Shown: positions 7,596 through 15,026, counted from the first letter of the stretch. The stretch: DNA of 26,059 bases from Azoarcus sp. (GCA_031282905.1 JAITCV010000119.1:1-26059), one strand, 5' to 3'. Translations and numbers: made by a program. Notes: generated by a model not told the origin, from the sequence alone.

Positions 7596-7990
7596 AATTC
7601 AACCATACATACGTTGTTCATTCATGTGTCAAGTGCAGGGAATTCTCACATACATCAAACGGAAGCCCAAACTGGTCATGGTATTATCTATTCTTGGCGC
7701 TTGGTGCAGCCATTCCGCTATGGCTGTTCGCGGTGTTTGCGGATCTGCTGCCGTGGTATCATTTCTTTGGTGTTCTCGCTGCGGAAATGATTCTTTCTTA
7801 TGTAGCCGGATCAATCGCAGGACTGCTACTGATGTTCAGAAACAACCCACCGGCGAAATGCCCCAAATGCGGTTCTGATCTGGTGCCTGGCAGTTATTAC
7901 GCCGAGGGCAAAATGAATTTCGATGATCTCATGGATACGATTATCTATATCGGAATCAATGTGAGAATATGGATATCACTACTGGCATGA
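7592..7990 (+). CDS. Two-pass membrane protein with split zinc-ribbon-like CxxC motifs
   Basis: The product is 132 residues. The N-terminal part has CVKC at residues 11-14. Two hydrophobic segments follow (about 28-50 and 55-76), then CPKCG near residue 90. The two CxxC pairs, one before and one after the hairpin membrane segment, could together bind zinc on the same side of the membrane. ATG 7592 has agggaag about 10 bases upstream; an earlier in-frame ATG (about 7520) would add 24 residues. No named family is recognised. It ends just before the repeat-containing gap that precedes the ATP-grasp operon. Confidence 0.65.
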   Translation: MKFNHTYVVHSCVKCREFSHTSNGSPNWSWYYLFLALGAAIPLWLFAVFADLLPWYHFFGVLAAEMILSYVAGSIAGLLLMFRNNPPAKCPKCGSDLVPGSYYAEGKMNFDDLMDTIIYIGINVRIWISLLA

Positions 7991-8031
7991 AAATCAAACC
8001 ACGTTCAGCCACCTGAAGCGCAAGCGACGGA

Positions 8032-8047
8032 GCGAGACATGCCTCGC
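8032..8047. repeat. Imperfect palindrome related to 4452-4471
   Basis: The sequence gcgagacatgcctcgc shares the gcgag..catgcctcgc core with the perfect palindrome at 4452-4471. It lies in the 212-base gap before the ATP-grasp operon, which otherwise holds only a candidate promoter. Confidence 0.5.
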
Positions 8048-8137
8048 CCTGGACTGCCGCGGGTGCGGGAGTCAAGATGACGGACAGCAGATTTTTACCA
8101 ACGGCGTAGCCGCCGCATAGCGACTGTCTTCCATCTT

Positions 8138-8166
8138 CTGTCATCTGGTTCGGCTTGGGTTAGCAT
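8138..8166 (+). promoter_or_regulatory. Candidate promoter of the ATP-grasp operon
   Basis: CTGTCA (8138-8143) lies 17 bases before TAGCAT (8161-8166), each matching four or five of six consensus bases. The predicted start is near 8173, giving a leader of about 30 bases to ATG 8203. No other candidate in the gap is better. Confidence 0.3.
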
Positions 8167-8202
8167 GCGGGCCCCGAACACGCCAAATCAAATCTCTCAG
8201 CA

Positions 8203-9249
8203 ATGGATAACCCTGCCATGATCCGGGTCTGGTTCAACAAGACTTTTTCTTCGCTGCACGCGGCGCTCACCTTGATCCGCGAGGCGGACCGCGACGGCAC
8301 GTTCCAGCTCGTCTGCTCGCATCCGACCCCGTATGCCGTCGCGCCGCTGGCCGCTCATCAGGCGGCAAGCGAACCGGGCGGGCTGACCGGCGAGGATTAT
8401 GTCGATTGGTGCCTGGCGTTCTGCCGGGAGCAGTCCATCGACATCTTCATCCCCGGCAAGGAGGCAAGCCGCATCGCCCGGCGGCAGGCGGATTTTTCCG
8501 CGCAGGGGGTGAAAGTCTTCAGCGCCGCGCCGGCCGCGATGCTCGAATGCCTGCACGACAAGGCGCGTTTCTACGCGAGCGCGCATGCGCCGACCGCGCC
8601 CGCCCCCGCGTGCGTGACCTTCGATTCCCTCGCCACTTTCGACGATGCCTACCGCCGTCTGCGCGCCCAGTATCCGGCGCTGTGCATGAAACCGTCGGTA
8701 TCGGTCTATGGCATTGGTTTTCGCCGGATCGTGGAAGAAGCCAGCGCCTTCGACCTGCTCTTCGATGGCAACAGCCAGCGCATCGACCTCGAATCGCTGC
8801 GCGCGGCCTTTGCGGGCGCGGCGCAATTGCGCACCATGCTGCTGATGCCCTATCTCGCCGGACATGAATTCAGCGTCGATTGCGTCGCCTGCCGGGGCGC
8901 GCTGCTGTGCGCGGTCGCTCGCCGCAAGCCGCGGGATGGCGACGGCCATGGCCAGATCATCGTTGTGCGCCCAGACATCGAGCAGGCTTGCGCCGATTTG
9001 AGCGCGCAGTTCCAGCTCAATGGCAATGTCAATATCCAGTTCCGCGAGGATGAGGACGGACGGCTGCATATTCTCGAAATCAACCCCCGCTTGTCGGGCG
9101 GCGTCGGCATGGCTTGTCTGGCCGGCCCCAACTTGCCCTGGATCGCGCTCGCAAGCTTCGTATATGGTCCGGCAAAGGTAAGCATTCCGCCGATCCAGGA
9201 AGGCTTGCGGGTTGGCGAGATCAACCAGGCGCTGAGACTGGCGTCATGA
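8203..9249 (+). CDS. ATP-grasp ligase of the Ter-type biosynthetic module
   Basis: ATP-grasp enzymes join a carboxylate to an amine or thiol through an acyl-phosphate. This 348-residue protein has an N-terminal Rossmann-like part (IRVWFNKTFSSLHAALTLIR; IDIFIPGKEASRIA). The ATP-grasp core follows: ALCMKPSVSVYGIGFRRI near 165, LLMPYLAGHEFSVDCVA near 210, and the metal-binding HILEINPRLSGGVG near 287. Starts at 8203 and 8218 (MIRVWFNK) are both possible, and neither has a strong Shine-Dalgarno. The stop overlaps the next start (ATGA at 9246-9249). ATP-grasp genes of this type are described beside PRTase-TRSP, HAD, StiP-type and CitE-like genes in predicted Ter-linked stress loci (Anantharaman, Iyer and Aravind). 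The substrate is unknown. Confidence 0.88.
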   Translation: MDNPAMIRVWFNKTFSSLHAALTLIREADRDGTFQLVCSHPTPYAVAPLAAHQAASEPGGLTGEDYVDWCLAFCREQSIDIFIPGKEASRIARRQADFSAQGVKVFSAAPAAMLECLHDKARFYASAHAPTAPAPACVTFDSLATFDDAYRRLRAQYPALCMKPSVSVYGIGFRRIVEEASAFDLLFDGNSQRIDLESLRAAFAGAAQLRTMLLMPYLAGHEFSVDCVACRGALLCAVARRKPRDGDGHGQIIVVRPDIEQACADLSAQFQLNGNVNIQFREDEDGRLHILEINPRLSGGVGMACLAGPNLPWIALASFVYGPAKVSIPPIQEGLRVGEINQALRLAS

Positions 9250-10397
9250 GCGCCCGTACCGTCACCTTCCCGAACGGCGTCCTGCATCTGACGATCGATG
9301 CTTGCCACGGCGCGCTCAAGGATCTGATCGGTTTTGCCGCGCGCGCCAATCCGCGCCGCGCTTTCCTGTTCCTGAGCAAGGTGCTCGGCAAGCACTATCC
9401 CGCCCGTCCGGCGGCGATGGCGGCGATCCATCGCCATCTTGCCGCCGCCGTGCCCGCCGGCGACGGGCCGGTCGTGTTCATCGGCATGGCCGAAACCGCG
9501 ACCGGCCTCGGCCAGGGCGTCCATGAAGCCTGGCTCGACGCTCATCCCGCCGCCGAAACGCTCTATCTCCAGACGACGCGCTATCGCATCGACGACGCGC
9601 CTTTCCTCACCTTCGAGGAAAGCCACAGCCATGCGCCGCGCGTATTCCTCCATCTGCCCCGCGACGCGACGCGTTGCGCGGCGGCGCGGCGCGTCGTGCT
9701 GATCGACGATGAATTGAGCACCGGCAACACCTTCGTTAACTTGGTGCAGGTGTTGCGCGACGTCATGCCGCAACTCGCCGCCGTGCATCTGGCGACGATC
9801 TGCGATTTCATGGGCGAGGCCCGCCATGCGCTGCGCGAGCGCATGCGCCTGCCCTGCACGGTGGGCGCCGCCGCCCAAGGTCACTGGCAATGGCGGCCCG
9901 CGGACAACGCCCCTGCCCTCGCCACTGGCGCGTCGGCACAATGCGATGAGGGCCACGAGGTGCGCCTGACCGATAACGGTCATGGCCGCCTCGGCCGCGA
10001 CCGCCCGCTCACCGTGCCCGCCACGCTCGCGCGCCGCCTGGCCGCCGAGCGAGTCGACGGCCCGACCCTGGCGCTGGGCACCGGCGAATTCATGCACGCC
10101 GCCTTCGTCCTCGCCCGCGCCCTCGCCGCCCACGGCGTCGACACCTTCGTGCAGGCGACGACCCGCTCGCCGATCCTCGTCTGGGGCGACGTGCGCCACG
10201 CCATGGAAGTGCCCGATCCCTATGGCGAAGGCGTGCCCAATTACCTCTACAATGTCCGCCCCGGTCAATACGGGCGCGTACTCATTTGCCACGAAACCCA
10301 GCCCGATACGACGCTCCGCGAACTGGCGCGCCTCGTCGGCGGCCGTCTCATCCAATTCCATCCCGGCGACCATGCTGAAGAAATTCCTTTTCGTTGA
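9246..10397 (+). CDS. Phosphoribosyltransferase with C-terminal TRSP domain
   Basis: The product is 383 residues. The N-terminal two thirds carry a type I PRTase fold, with the PRPP-binding loop RVVLIDDELSTGNTFVNLV near residues 150-168 and the supporting FIGMAETATGLGQGV near 78. The C-terminal part contains the eponymous Thr-Arg-Ser-Pro motif (QATTRSPILVWGD near 310), defining the TRSP domain named in Ter-associated operons. The expected role is making or breaking an N-glycosidic bond between ribose-5-phosphate and a base or base-like group, in the cytoplasm. It overlaps the ATP-grasp gene by four bases and the HAD gene by 26 bases. Domain calls are strong; the reaction is inferred. Confidence 0.9.
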   Translation: MSARTVTFPNGVLHLTIDACHGALKDLIGFAARANPRRAFLFLSKVLGKHYPARPAAMAAIHRHLAAAVPAGDGPVVFIGMAETATGLGQGVHEAWLDAHPAAETLYLQTTRYRIDDAPFLTFEESHSHAPRVFLHLPRDATRCAAARRVVLIDDELSTGNTFVNLVQVLRDVMPQLAAVHLATICDFMGEARHALRERMRLPCTVGAAAQGHWQWRPADNAPALATGASAQCDEGHEVRLTDNGHGRLGRDRPLTVPATLARRLAAERVDGPTLALGTGEFMHAAFVLARALAAHGVDTFVQATTRSPILVWGDVRHAMEVPDPYGEGVPNYLYNVRPGQYGRVLICHETQPDTTLRELARLVGGRLIQFHPGDHAEEIPFR

Positions 10398-11115
10398 CCT
10401 CGACGACACGCTGTTCCAATCGCGGCGCAAATGCCCGGCGCGTGACGATCTCATCCCAGCGGCCTATCTCAAGGACGGCAGCGCCCATTCCTTCGCCACC
10501 CCGACCCAGGGCAGCCTTTTCGCCCTGTTCCAGCGCGAGGCGACGATCATCCCGGTCACGGCGCGCAACGCCGATGCCTTTCGGCGCGTGCGGCTCGATT
10601 TTCCGCACGGCGGCATCATCGATTACGGCGGCGTCATCATCGCGCCGGACGGCCGCCCGGAGACGCCCTGGCTCGAACGCAGCGCCGCGCTGGCCGCGCG
10701 TGCGCTGGCCATGCTCAAGGCATTGCACCAGCGGATAGAAACCCAGGCCGTGGCCAGCGGCGCAACGGTGCGCGTGCGCATCATCAAGGACTTCGGCATC
10801 CCGTTCTATCTCTGCGCCAAGAGCCAGGAAGGCGACGAGGACGCGCTCGATGCCATCGAGGCGATGGTGCGCCACGATGGCGCCGCCCTGCCCCTGCGCG
10901 TGCATCGCAACGGCAACAACCTGGCGATGCTGCCGGACTGGCTCGACAAACGCCCCGCCGTCGAGCACATGATCGAGCGCCTGCGCCGCGCGCACGGCGA
11001 AATCATCACCATCGGCATGGGCGACAGCCTCTCCGATCTCGCCTTCATGCACGCTTGCGACTACGCCCTGGTGCCGCGCGCGAGCCAGATCGCCGCCCGC
11101 ATGGAGGCCGCCTGA
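10372..11115 (+). CDS. HAD-superfamily phosphatase (Cof/sucrose-phosphatase-like)
   Basis: The 247-residue product shows the HAD catalytic motifs in order: LFVDLDDTLFQS (nucleophile Asp and acid Asp, residues 9 and 11), PVTARNAD (motif II Thr), and ITIGMGDSLSDLAFM (motif IV acidic residues near 220-225). A C2-type cap lies between motifs II and III. It probably dephosphorylates a sugar- or nucleotide-phosphate intermediate made by the neighbouring PRTases. The start ATG 10372 lies inside the previous gene, a 26-base overlap; upstream in-frame starts would read through PRTase coding sequence. It shares TGATG with the next gene at 11113-11117. Confidence 0.9.
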   Translation: MLKKFLFVDLDDTLFQSRRKCPARDDLIPAAYLKDGSAHSFATPTQGSLFALFQREATIIPVTARNADAFRRVRLDFPHGGIIDYGGVIIAPDGRPETPWLERSAALAARALAMLKALHQRIETQAVASGATVRVRIIKDFGIPFYLCAKSQEGDEDALDAIEAMVRHDGAALPLRVHRNGNNLAMLPDWLDKRPAVEHMIERLRRAHGEIITIGMGDSLSDLAFMHACDYALVPRASQIAARMEAA

Positions 11116-12206
11116 TGCGCTTTCACGGCTCCTACCGCCCGGACGATGTCGAGTTCCTCCTCAAGCCCATCGAGATCGCCTTCATCGACGACCTCGCCCG
11201 CAAAGAGGCGCTCATCCAGTCCGGCCAGCGTCACTACAGCGAAATGCTCTCCCCCGAGCAACTGCCCTCGCCGCACTATCTGGCGCTTTTCCACCGCGCC
11301 CACGCCGCCAACCGCGCGCGGCTGGCGCGCGATTGCCTGCGCCTCACCCACTTGCTGCTCGAGCGCCACGGCGCGACGCTCACCCTCGTCTCGCTGGCGC
11401 GGGCGGGCACGCCGATCGGCGTCATCGTCCGCCACCTTGCCGCGCGCCTGCACGGCGTCCGGGCGGCGCACTATTCGATCTCGATCATCCGCGACCGCGG
11501 CATCGACACCGTGGCCCTGCGGGAAATCCTCGCCCGTGGCCACCCGCCCGCCAGCATCGCCTTCATCGACGGCTGGACCGGCAAGGGCGTCATCAGCCGC
11601 GAACTGGCCACGGCCATCGCGGCCTTCAACGCCCAGACCGGCCTGGGCCTCGACCCCGGCCTCAACGTCCTCGCCGACCTTGCCGGCAGCGCCGCCCGCG
11701 CCGCCTCGGGCGAGGACTACCTGATCGCTTCGAGCATCCTCAATGCCACCATCAGCGGCCTGGTCAGCCGCTCGATCCTCAACGAAACCATCGGCCCCGG
11801 CGACTACCACGGCTGCGTCCATTTCGAACAGTTCGCCGCGCACGACCTGTCGCGCTGGTTCGTCGATGACGTCGTCGCCGCCGCCCTGGATCTTCATCAA
11901 CGCGAGGGCGAACCGCCGCTGGAAATCTCCTCGCCCGCCGAACGGGCCGCCGCCTCGCGCGCCTGCATGGCCACCGCATTGCGCCGCCATGGCATCACCG
12001 ACGAGAATCTCGTCAAACCGGGCATCGGGGAAGCGACACGCGTCCTGTTGCGGCGCGTGCCCGAGCGTGTCATCGTGCGCGACGCCGCCGACGAGCGGGT
12101 AGCGCACCTCGTGGCGCTGGCCGGGGAAAAACATGTCCCCGTCGATCTCGATCCCACCCTGCATTACCATGCGCTATCGATCATCAGGAGTCACAACGAT
12201 GCGTGA
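11115..12206 (+). CDS. StiP-type phosphoribosyltransferase-like protein with PELOTA-like C-terminus
   Basis: The product is 363 residues. The N-terminal half resembles the family annotated 'cysteine protease StiP' or predicted PRTase (PF11202). It begins FHGSYRPDDVEFLLKPI, and LVSLARAGTPIGVIVRH near 95 and ASIAFIDGWTGKGVISREL near 152 look like PRPP-binding loops. The C-terminal 65 residues (LVKPGIGEATRVLLRRV, then ERVIVRD and AHLVALA) resemble the PELOTA RNA-binding domain described for this family. Two labels therefore compete, protease or PRTase. The Gly-rich loop favours the PRTase view, and RNA binding is inference. The gene overlaps HAD by one base and the CitE-like gene by eight. Confidence 0.85.
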   Translation: MRFHGSYRPDDVEFLLKPIEIAFIDDLARKEALIQSGQRHYSEMLSPEQLPSPHYLALFHRAHAANRARLARDCLRLTHLLLERHGATLTLVSLARAGTPIGVIVRHLAARLHGVRAAHYSISIIRDRGIDTVALREILARGHPPASIAFIDGWTGKGVISRELATAIAAFNAQTGLGLDPGLNVLADLAGSAARAASGEDYLIASSILNATISGLVSRSILNETIGPGDYHGCVHFEQFAAHDLSRWFVDDVVAAALDLHQREGEPPLEISSPAERAAASRACMATALRRHGITDENLVKPGIGEATRVLLRRVPERVIVRDAADERVAHLVALAGEKHVPVDLDPTLHYHALSIIRSHNDA

Positions 12207-13113
12207 CGCGACCGAACTGGGCGCAAGCCTGTACATTCCGGCCACGCGCGCCGATCTCTCGCAGATCGCGCGTGGCGAAAAACTCTCCGGCGTCCGTTCG
12301 CTCATCTTTTGTACCGAAGATGGCATCCGCGCCGCCGAACTGCCGCTCGCCCTGCGCAATCTGGCCGCGGCCCTGCCCGCCCTGCGCCCGCTCTCGACCC
12401 AAATGCGACCCCAGATGCGTTTCGTGCGCGTGCGTGACCCGGAAGTCATGCGGCAGGTGCTGGCCCTGCCCGGCTGCCCGCAACTCGACGGTTTCGTGCT
12501 GCCCAAGACGACGCCCGCCGTGCTGGCGGAATACCTGCGCCTGCTCGAAGGCAGCGACTACCTGATCATGCCCACGCTCGAAACCCGGGAAGTCTTCGAC
12601 GAACGGGAAATGGCCGCGTTATGTCGCTTCATGGATCGCCCCGGCATCCACGAGCGCATCCTGTCGCTGCGCATCGGCGGCAACGACCTCCTCTCCCTGC
12701 TGGGCATGCGCCGCCCGCGCGGCCGCACGCTCTACGAAACGCCGCTGGATCTGGTCATCTCCCGCCTGGTCACGATATTCAAGCCCAGCGGCTTCAACCT
12801 GAGCGCGCCGGTCTTCGAATACCTCGAAGATACGGCCACGCTCCAGCGCGAAGTCGAAGAAGATCTCGCGCACGGGCTGGTCGGCAAGACCGCCATCCAC
12901 CCCAACCAGGTGCCGCTCATCCACGACTGCTACCGCGTCCATGCCGACGACCTGGAAATGGCCCGGCAGATCCTGCACTGGAACGCGCCCGCGGTCTTCC
13001 GTCTGTACGATTCGATGTGCGAACCCGCCACCCACAGCAACTGGGCAAGACGCCTGCATCTGGCGGCATCCTGCTACGGGCTGCACGATGACGGCACGGT
13101 AAGCACGACGTGA
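12199..13113 (+). CDS. HpcH/HpaI aldolase / citrate-lyase-beta-like (CitE-like) protein
   Basis: The product is 304 residues with a TIM-barrel C-C lyase pattern: GASLYIPATRADL at the N-terminus, RSLIFCTEDGI, DGFVLPKT, IMPTLETREVFD (acidic metal ligand), LRIGGNDLLSLLG and GKTAIHPNQV, the last being the CitE-like CoA/substrate loop. Members of this subgroup accompany the Ter-type PRTase and ATP-grasp genes. A C-C bond-cleaving or -forming role on a small acid is expected but unproven. aggag at 12186-12190 gives the best ribosome-binding site of the operon, nine bases before ATG 12199. The stop codon lies inside the first unit of an 11-bp tandem repeat. Confidence 0.9.
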   Translation: MRDATELGASLYIPATRADLSQIARGEKLSGVRSLIFCTEDGIRAAELPLALRNLAAALPALRPLSTQMRPQMRFVRVRDPEVMRQVLALPGCPQLDGFVLPKTTPAVLAEYLRLLEGSDYLIMPTLETREVFDEREMAALCRFMDRPGIHERILSLRIGGNDLLSLLGMRRPRGRTLYETPLDLVISRLVTIFKPSGFNLSAPVFEYLEDTATLQREVEEDLAHGLVGKTAIHPNQVPLIHDCYRVHADDLEMARQILHWNAPAVFRLYDSMCEPATHSNWARRLHLAASCYGLHDDGTVSTT

Positions 13114-13140
13114 GTGGCAGGTGAGTGGCAGGTGAGTGGC
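13110..13140 (+). repeat. 11-bp tandem repeat spanning the CitE-like stop codon
   Basis: gtgagtggcag occurs at 13110-13120 and 13121-13131, followed by a partial third copy (13132-13140). The TGA stop of the CitE-like gene is bases 2-4 of the first unit, so changes in repeat number would leave the protein end intact. Confidence 0.85.
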
Positions 13141-13185
13141 CGATCAGTAAGCGTCAAAAAAACAACCACTATTTCTCGACGTTTG

Positions 13186-13217
13186 GGTTTGAAGGCAGGT
13201 AGCCTCGCCTTCAAACC
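13186..13217. terminator. Strong hairpin between convergent genes, possible terminator
   Basis: ggtttgaaggc (13186-13196) pairs perfectly with gccttcaaacc (13207-13217) over a 10-base loop. It lies between the plus-strand operon end and the minus-strand antitoxin-like ORF. Neither strand has a T run directly after the stem: atgaaaaaac follows on plus, and the nearest minus-strand T run is about 20 bases away. Intrinsic termination is therefore uncertain. Confidence 0.45.
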
Positions 13218-13236
13218 ATGAAAAAACAACGGAAAG

Positions 13237-13482
13237 TCAGCCCGGCCTTGGTGTTGCGTTGCCTTTACCGCCTTTATCCCCCAAAAGGCAGGCTTTGCCT
13301 GTTCTTTTTGCTATATAGACCGGCATTAGGGTTTTACCTTTTGACGCTTCCCAAGCGGCAGATAGAGCGGCTGGCCTGCCGTCCATGACGAAGAGAAGCT
13401 TGACGGCGATTGCGTTTGCTCTCTTCAAGCAGCCCTCCGCTTCGAGAAAATGCTCGAAGTCGTCACCGGGATGTCGATTCAT
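13237..13482 (-). pseudogene. Probable remnant of a HigA-type antitoxin
   Basis: The frame begins MNRHPGDDFEHFLEAEG and continues to AIAVK, fitting the N-terminus of short XRE antitoxins (pattern H.G.DFDDFL.EEG....A.A.KR). After residue 30 the similarity stops, no helix-turn-helix is visible, and the rest (TGKACLLGDKGGKG) looks random. The 81-residue product is thus either a decayed antitoxin or a coincidental frame. No toxin gene lies beside it. It overlaps the 3' end of the upstream NadM-Nudix gene by 20 bases, which suggests the fragment was joined here by rearrangement. Confidence 0.4.
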
Positions 13483-14566
13483 TTTGTGCCTCGCGAATCC
13501 TTGCGCCTGGAATGACTTCCCATGACATTTTTTTCAAGCCGAGAAAATGATCGAGAATATGGAAATGATCTTCAAAGAGCGTCTCTTCCATCGCGGGCAG
13601 ATCGGCAATGCGAAACCAGCGCGCTTCGGCGGCATCATCCGCGCCCCGCACCTCAGGCAAATGTTCCGGATTCGAAGCGGCCGGATTTGAACCCATATCG
13701 AACCAATGGGCGTGGGTGATGATGCGTCCCCGCGCGCTGCGGTCGGGATGATCAAACACCGCCACTGCCCGCACAATGTCCCCGCCATGCTGGATATCCA
13801 GTCCGGTTTCTTCCCTCAATTCGCGCAGCGCGCCTTGCGACAATCGCTCCCTGCCTTCGAGAAAACCACCGGGTACGGCCCATGAACCCTTGCCCGGACC
13901 GCGCCCGCGACGCACCAGCAACACATGTCCCGCCAAGGTGACCACCGCATCCACCGTCACGAAAGGCCCCGCTCCCCATTTCTCCCTGTATTGGACAATG
14001 GCGCGATGTTCGGCCCGCATGGCGGCATGGACAGGCAGCCGCGCCCAATCCATCAGCATGGCAACGACTGCTTCCGGCAGCAAGCCGGCAAGCCGCGCGC
14101 GCAAGATATCCGCTTCATCGTCCCCGAAATAAACCTGGCGCACAGCAGTCGCATCCACCTCACCCTGCCGCGTCATGGCGACGAACGCCCAATCAGGGAA
14201 ACACTTCAGGTAGTCGCTGGAAGCATCCTTGTGAAAACCCACCAAGGCAATGCGTTTGTCACCACACCGCGCCCGCAGCGCCCGCTCCACCGCCGCCGCC
14301 CAAAGGCTATCATCATAAAAATCCCGCATCGGAACGAAAGCCACCCGCGCCGCATCGGCCTCAACCAAGCTGGCGGCAATCATCGCCGCCCGCTCCTCCC
14401 AGGTAAAAGGGTTCCTGGCGCTCCGCGCCTGACCAGCGGAACCCAGCACCACCAGCACCTCATCACCCATCTCCAACGCCGCCGCAAGCAACGCGGCATG
14501 CCCATTGTGAAAAGGCTGAAAACGGCCAATCAGGATGGTGACATCATAATGTTCGTTTTGGCTCAT
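13463..14566 (-). CDS. Bifunctional NMN adenylyltransferase / Nudix hydrolase (NadM-type)
   Basis: The 367-residue product combines two enzymes of NAD metabolism. Residues 8-170 are a nucleotidyltransferase with GRFQPFHNGH (HxGH at 20-23), which makes NAD from NMN and ATP. Residues 200-345 are a Nudix domain with the full box GFLEGRE..REL.EETG at 234-256, expected to hydrolyse ADP-ribose. This architecture is known from Synechocystis slr0787 and similar proteins. The start is ATG at 14566-14564, preceded by aggga; a longer frame would add 21 unlikely residues. It converges on the five-gene operon. A role in recycling ADP-ribose from NAD-consuming reactions is plausible. Confidence 0.95.
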   Translation of the reverse strand: MSQNEHYDVTILIGRFQPFHNGHAALLAAALEMGDEVLVVLGSAGQARSARNPFTWEERAAMIAASLVEADAARVAFVPMRDFYDDSLWAAAVERALRARCGDKRIALVGFHKDASSDYLKCFPDWAFVAMTRQGEVDATAVRQVYFGDDEADILRARLAGLLPEAVVAMLMDWARLPVHAAMRAEHRAIVQYREKWGAGPFVTVDAVVTLAGHVLLVRRGRGPGKGSWAVPGGFLEGRERLSQGALRELREETGLDIQHGGDIVRAVAVFDHPDRSARGRIITHAHWFDMGSNPAASNPEHLPEVRGADDAAEARWFRIADLPAMEETLFEDHFHILDHFLGLKKMSWEVIPGARIREAQNESTSR

Positions 14567-14873
14567 TGTTCCCTGTCCTGTCCCATGAAACTTTGATTCT
14601 ACTGTCCCTTTCAGGGAGACAGGAAACAAAGGCCGGGAACAGGCTCATTTTTCAGAATCGCCACGCTTCAGTGCCCCGATTGACGAACAACGGAGAAAAA
14701 CGGACAATCCAGCCATTTCATGACCGGGTTGCCACGCGAAATGGGTTGTCACATTTTCTCCTACGGCATACATTGAAAGGAAAGACAAATGCGTCGGGAC
14801 AAAACATATCGCTTCCTTTACCGTATGCCGGAAAAAGAAGAAATGGTTTTCCGGCTGGCGGCGGCCCTTCGGG

Positions 14874-15026
14874 ATGGATTCCATGGACCGCGAGGAATTT
14901 CGCGCCCTGTTCGCGGGCAGATGTCGACAAAGCCGCATCCCCGGAGAAAATCATGACCTTTCCTTCACGCACGAAAAAACCCGAGATGTTCCTTCTTCCT
15001 GTCCAGGAGGCATGAGAAAACGATGA
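14874..15026 (+). CDS. Possible small ORF coupled to the membrane protein gene
   Basis: A 50-codon frame begins MDSMDREEFRALFAGRCRQS, and its stop overlaps the next start by four bases (ATGA, 15023-15026), the arrangement seen throughout this window. A second frame, 14789-14956 (MRRDKTYRFLYRMPEKEEMV), has a good aaagga site, and its start faintly recalls DKTQYRFVYRQT of the downstream protein. The two may be pieces of one frameshifted gene. Otherwise the 456 bases between the NadM gene and 15023 hold nothing recognisable. Confidence 0.3.
   Translation: MDSMDREEFRALFAGRCRQSRIPGENHDLSFTHEKTRDVPSSCPGGMRKR

Noticed and set aside
8850..10454. 534-codon minus-strand frame opposite the ATP-grasp and PRTase genes
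   Set aside because: Same cause. It spans a gene boundary, and the plus-strand proteins have full catalytic motifs.
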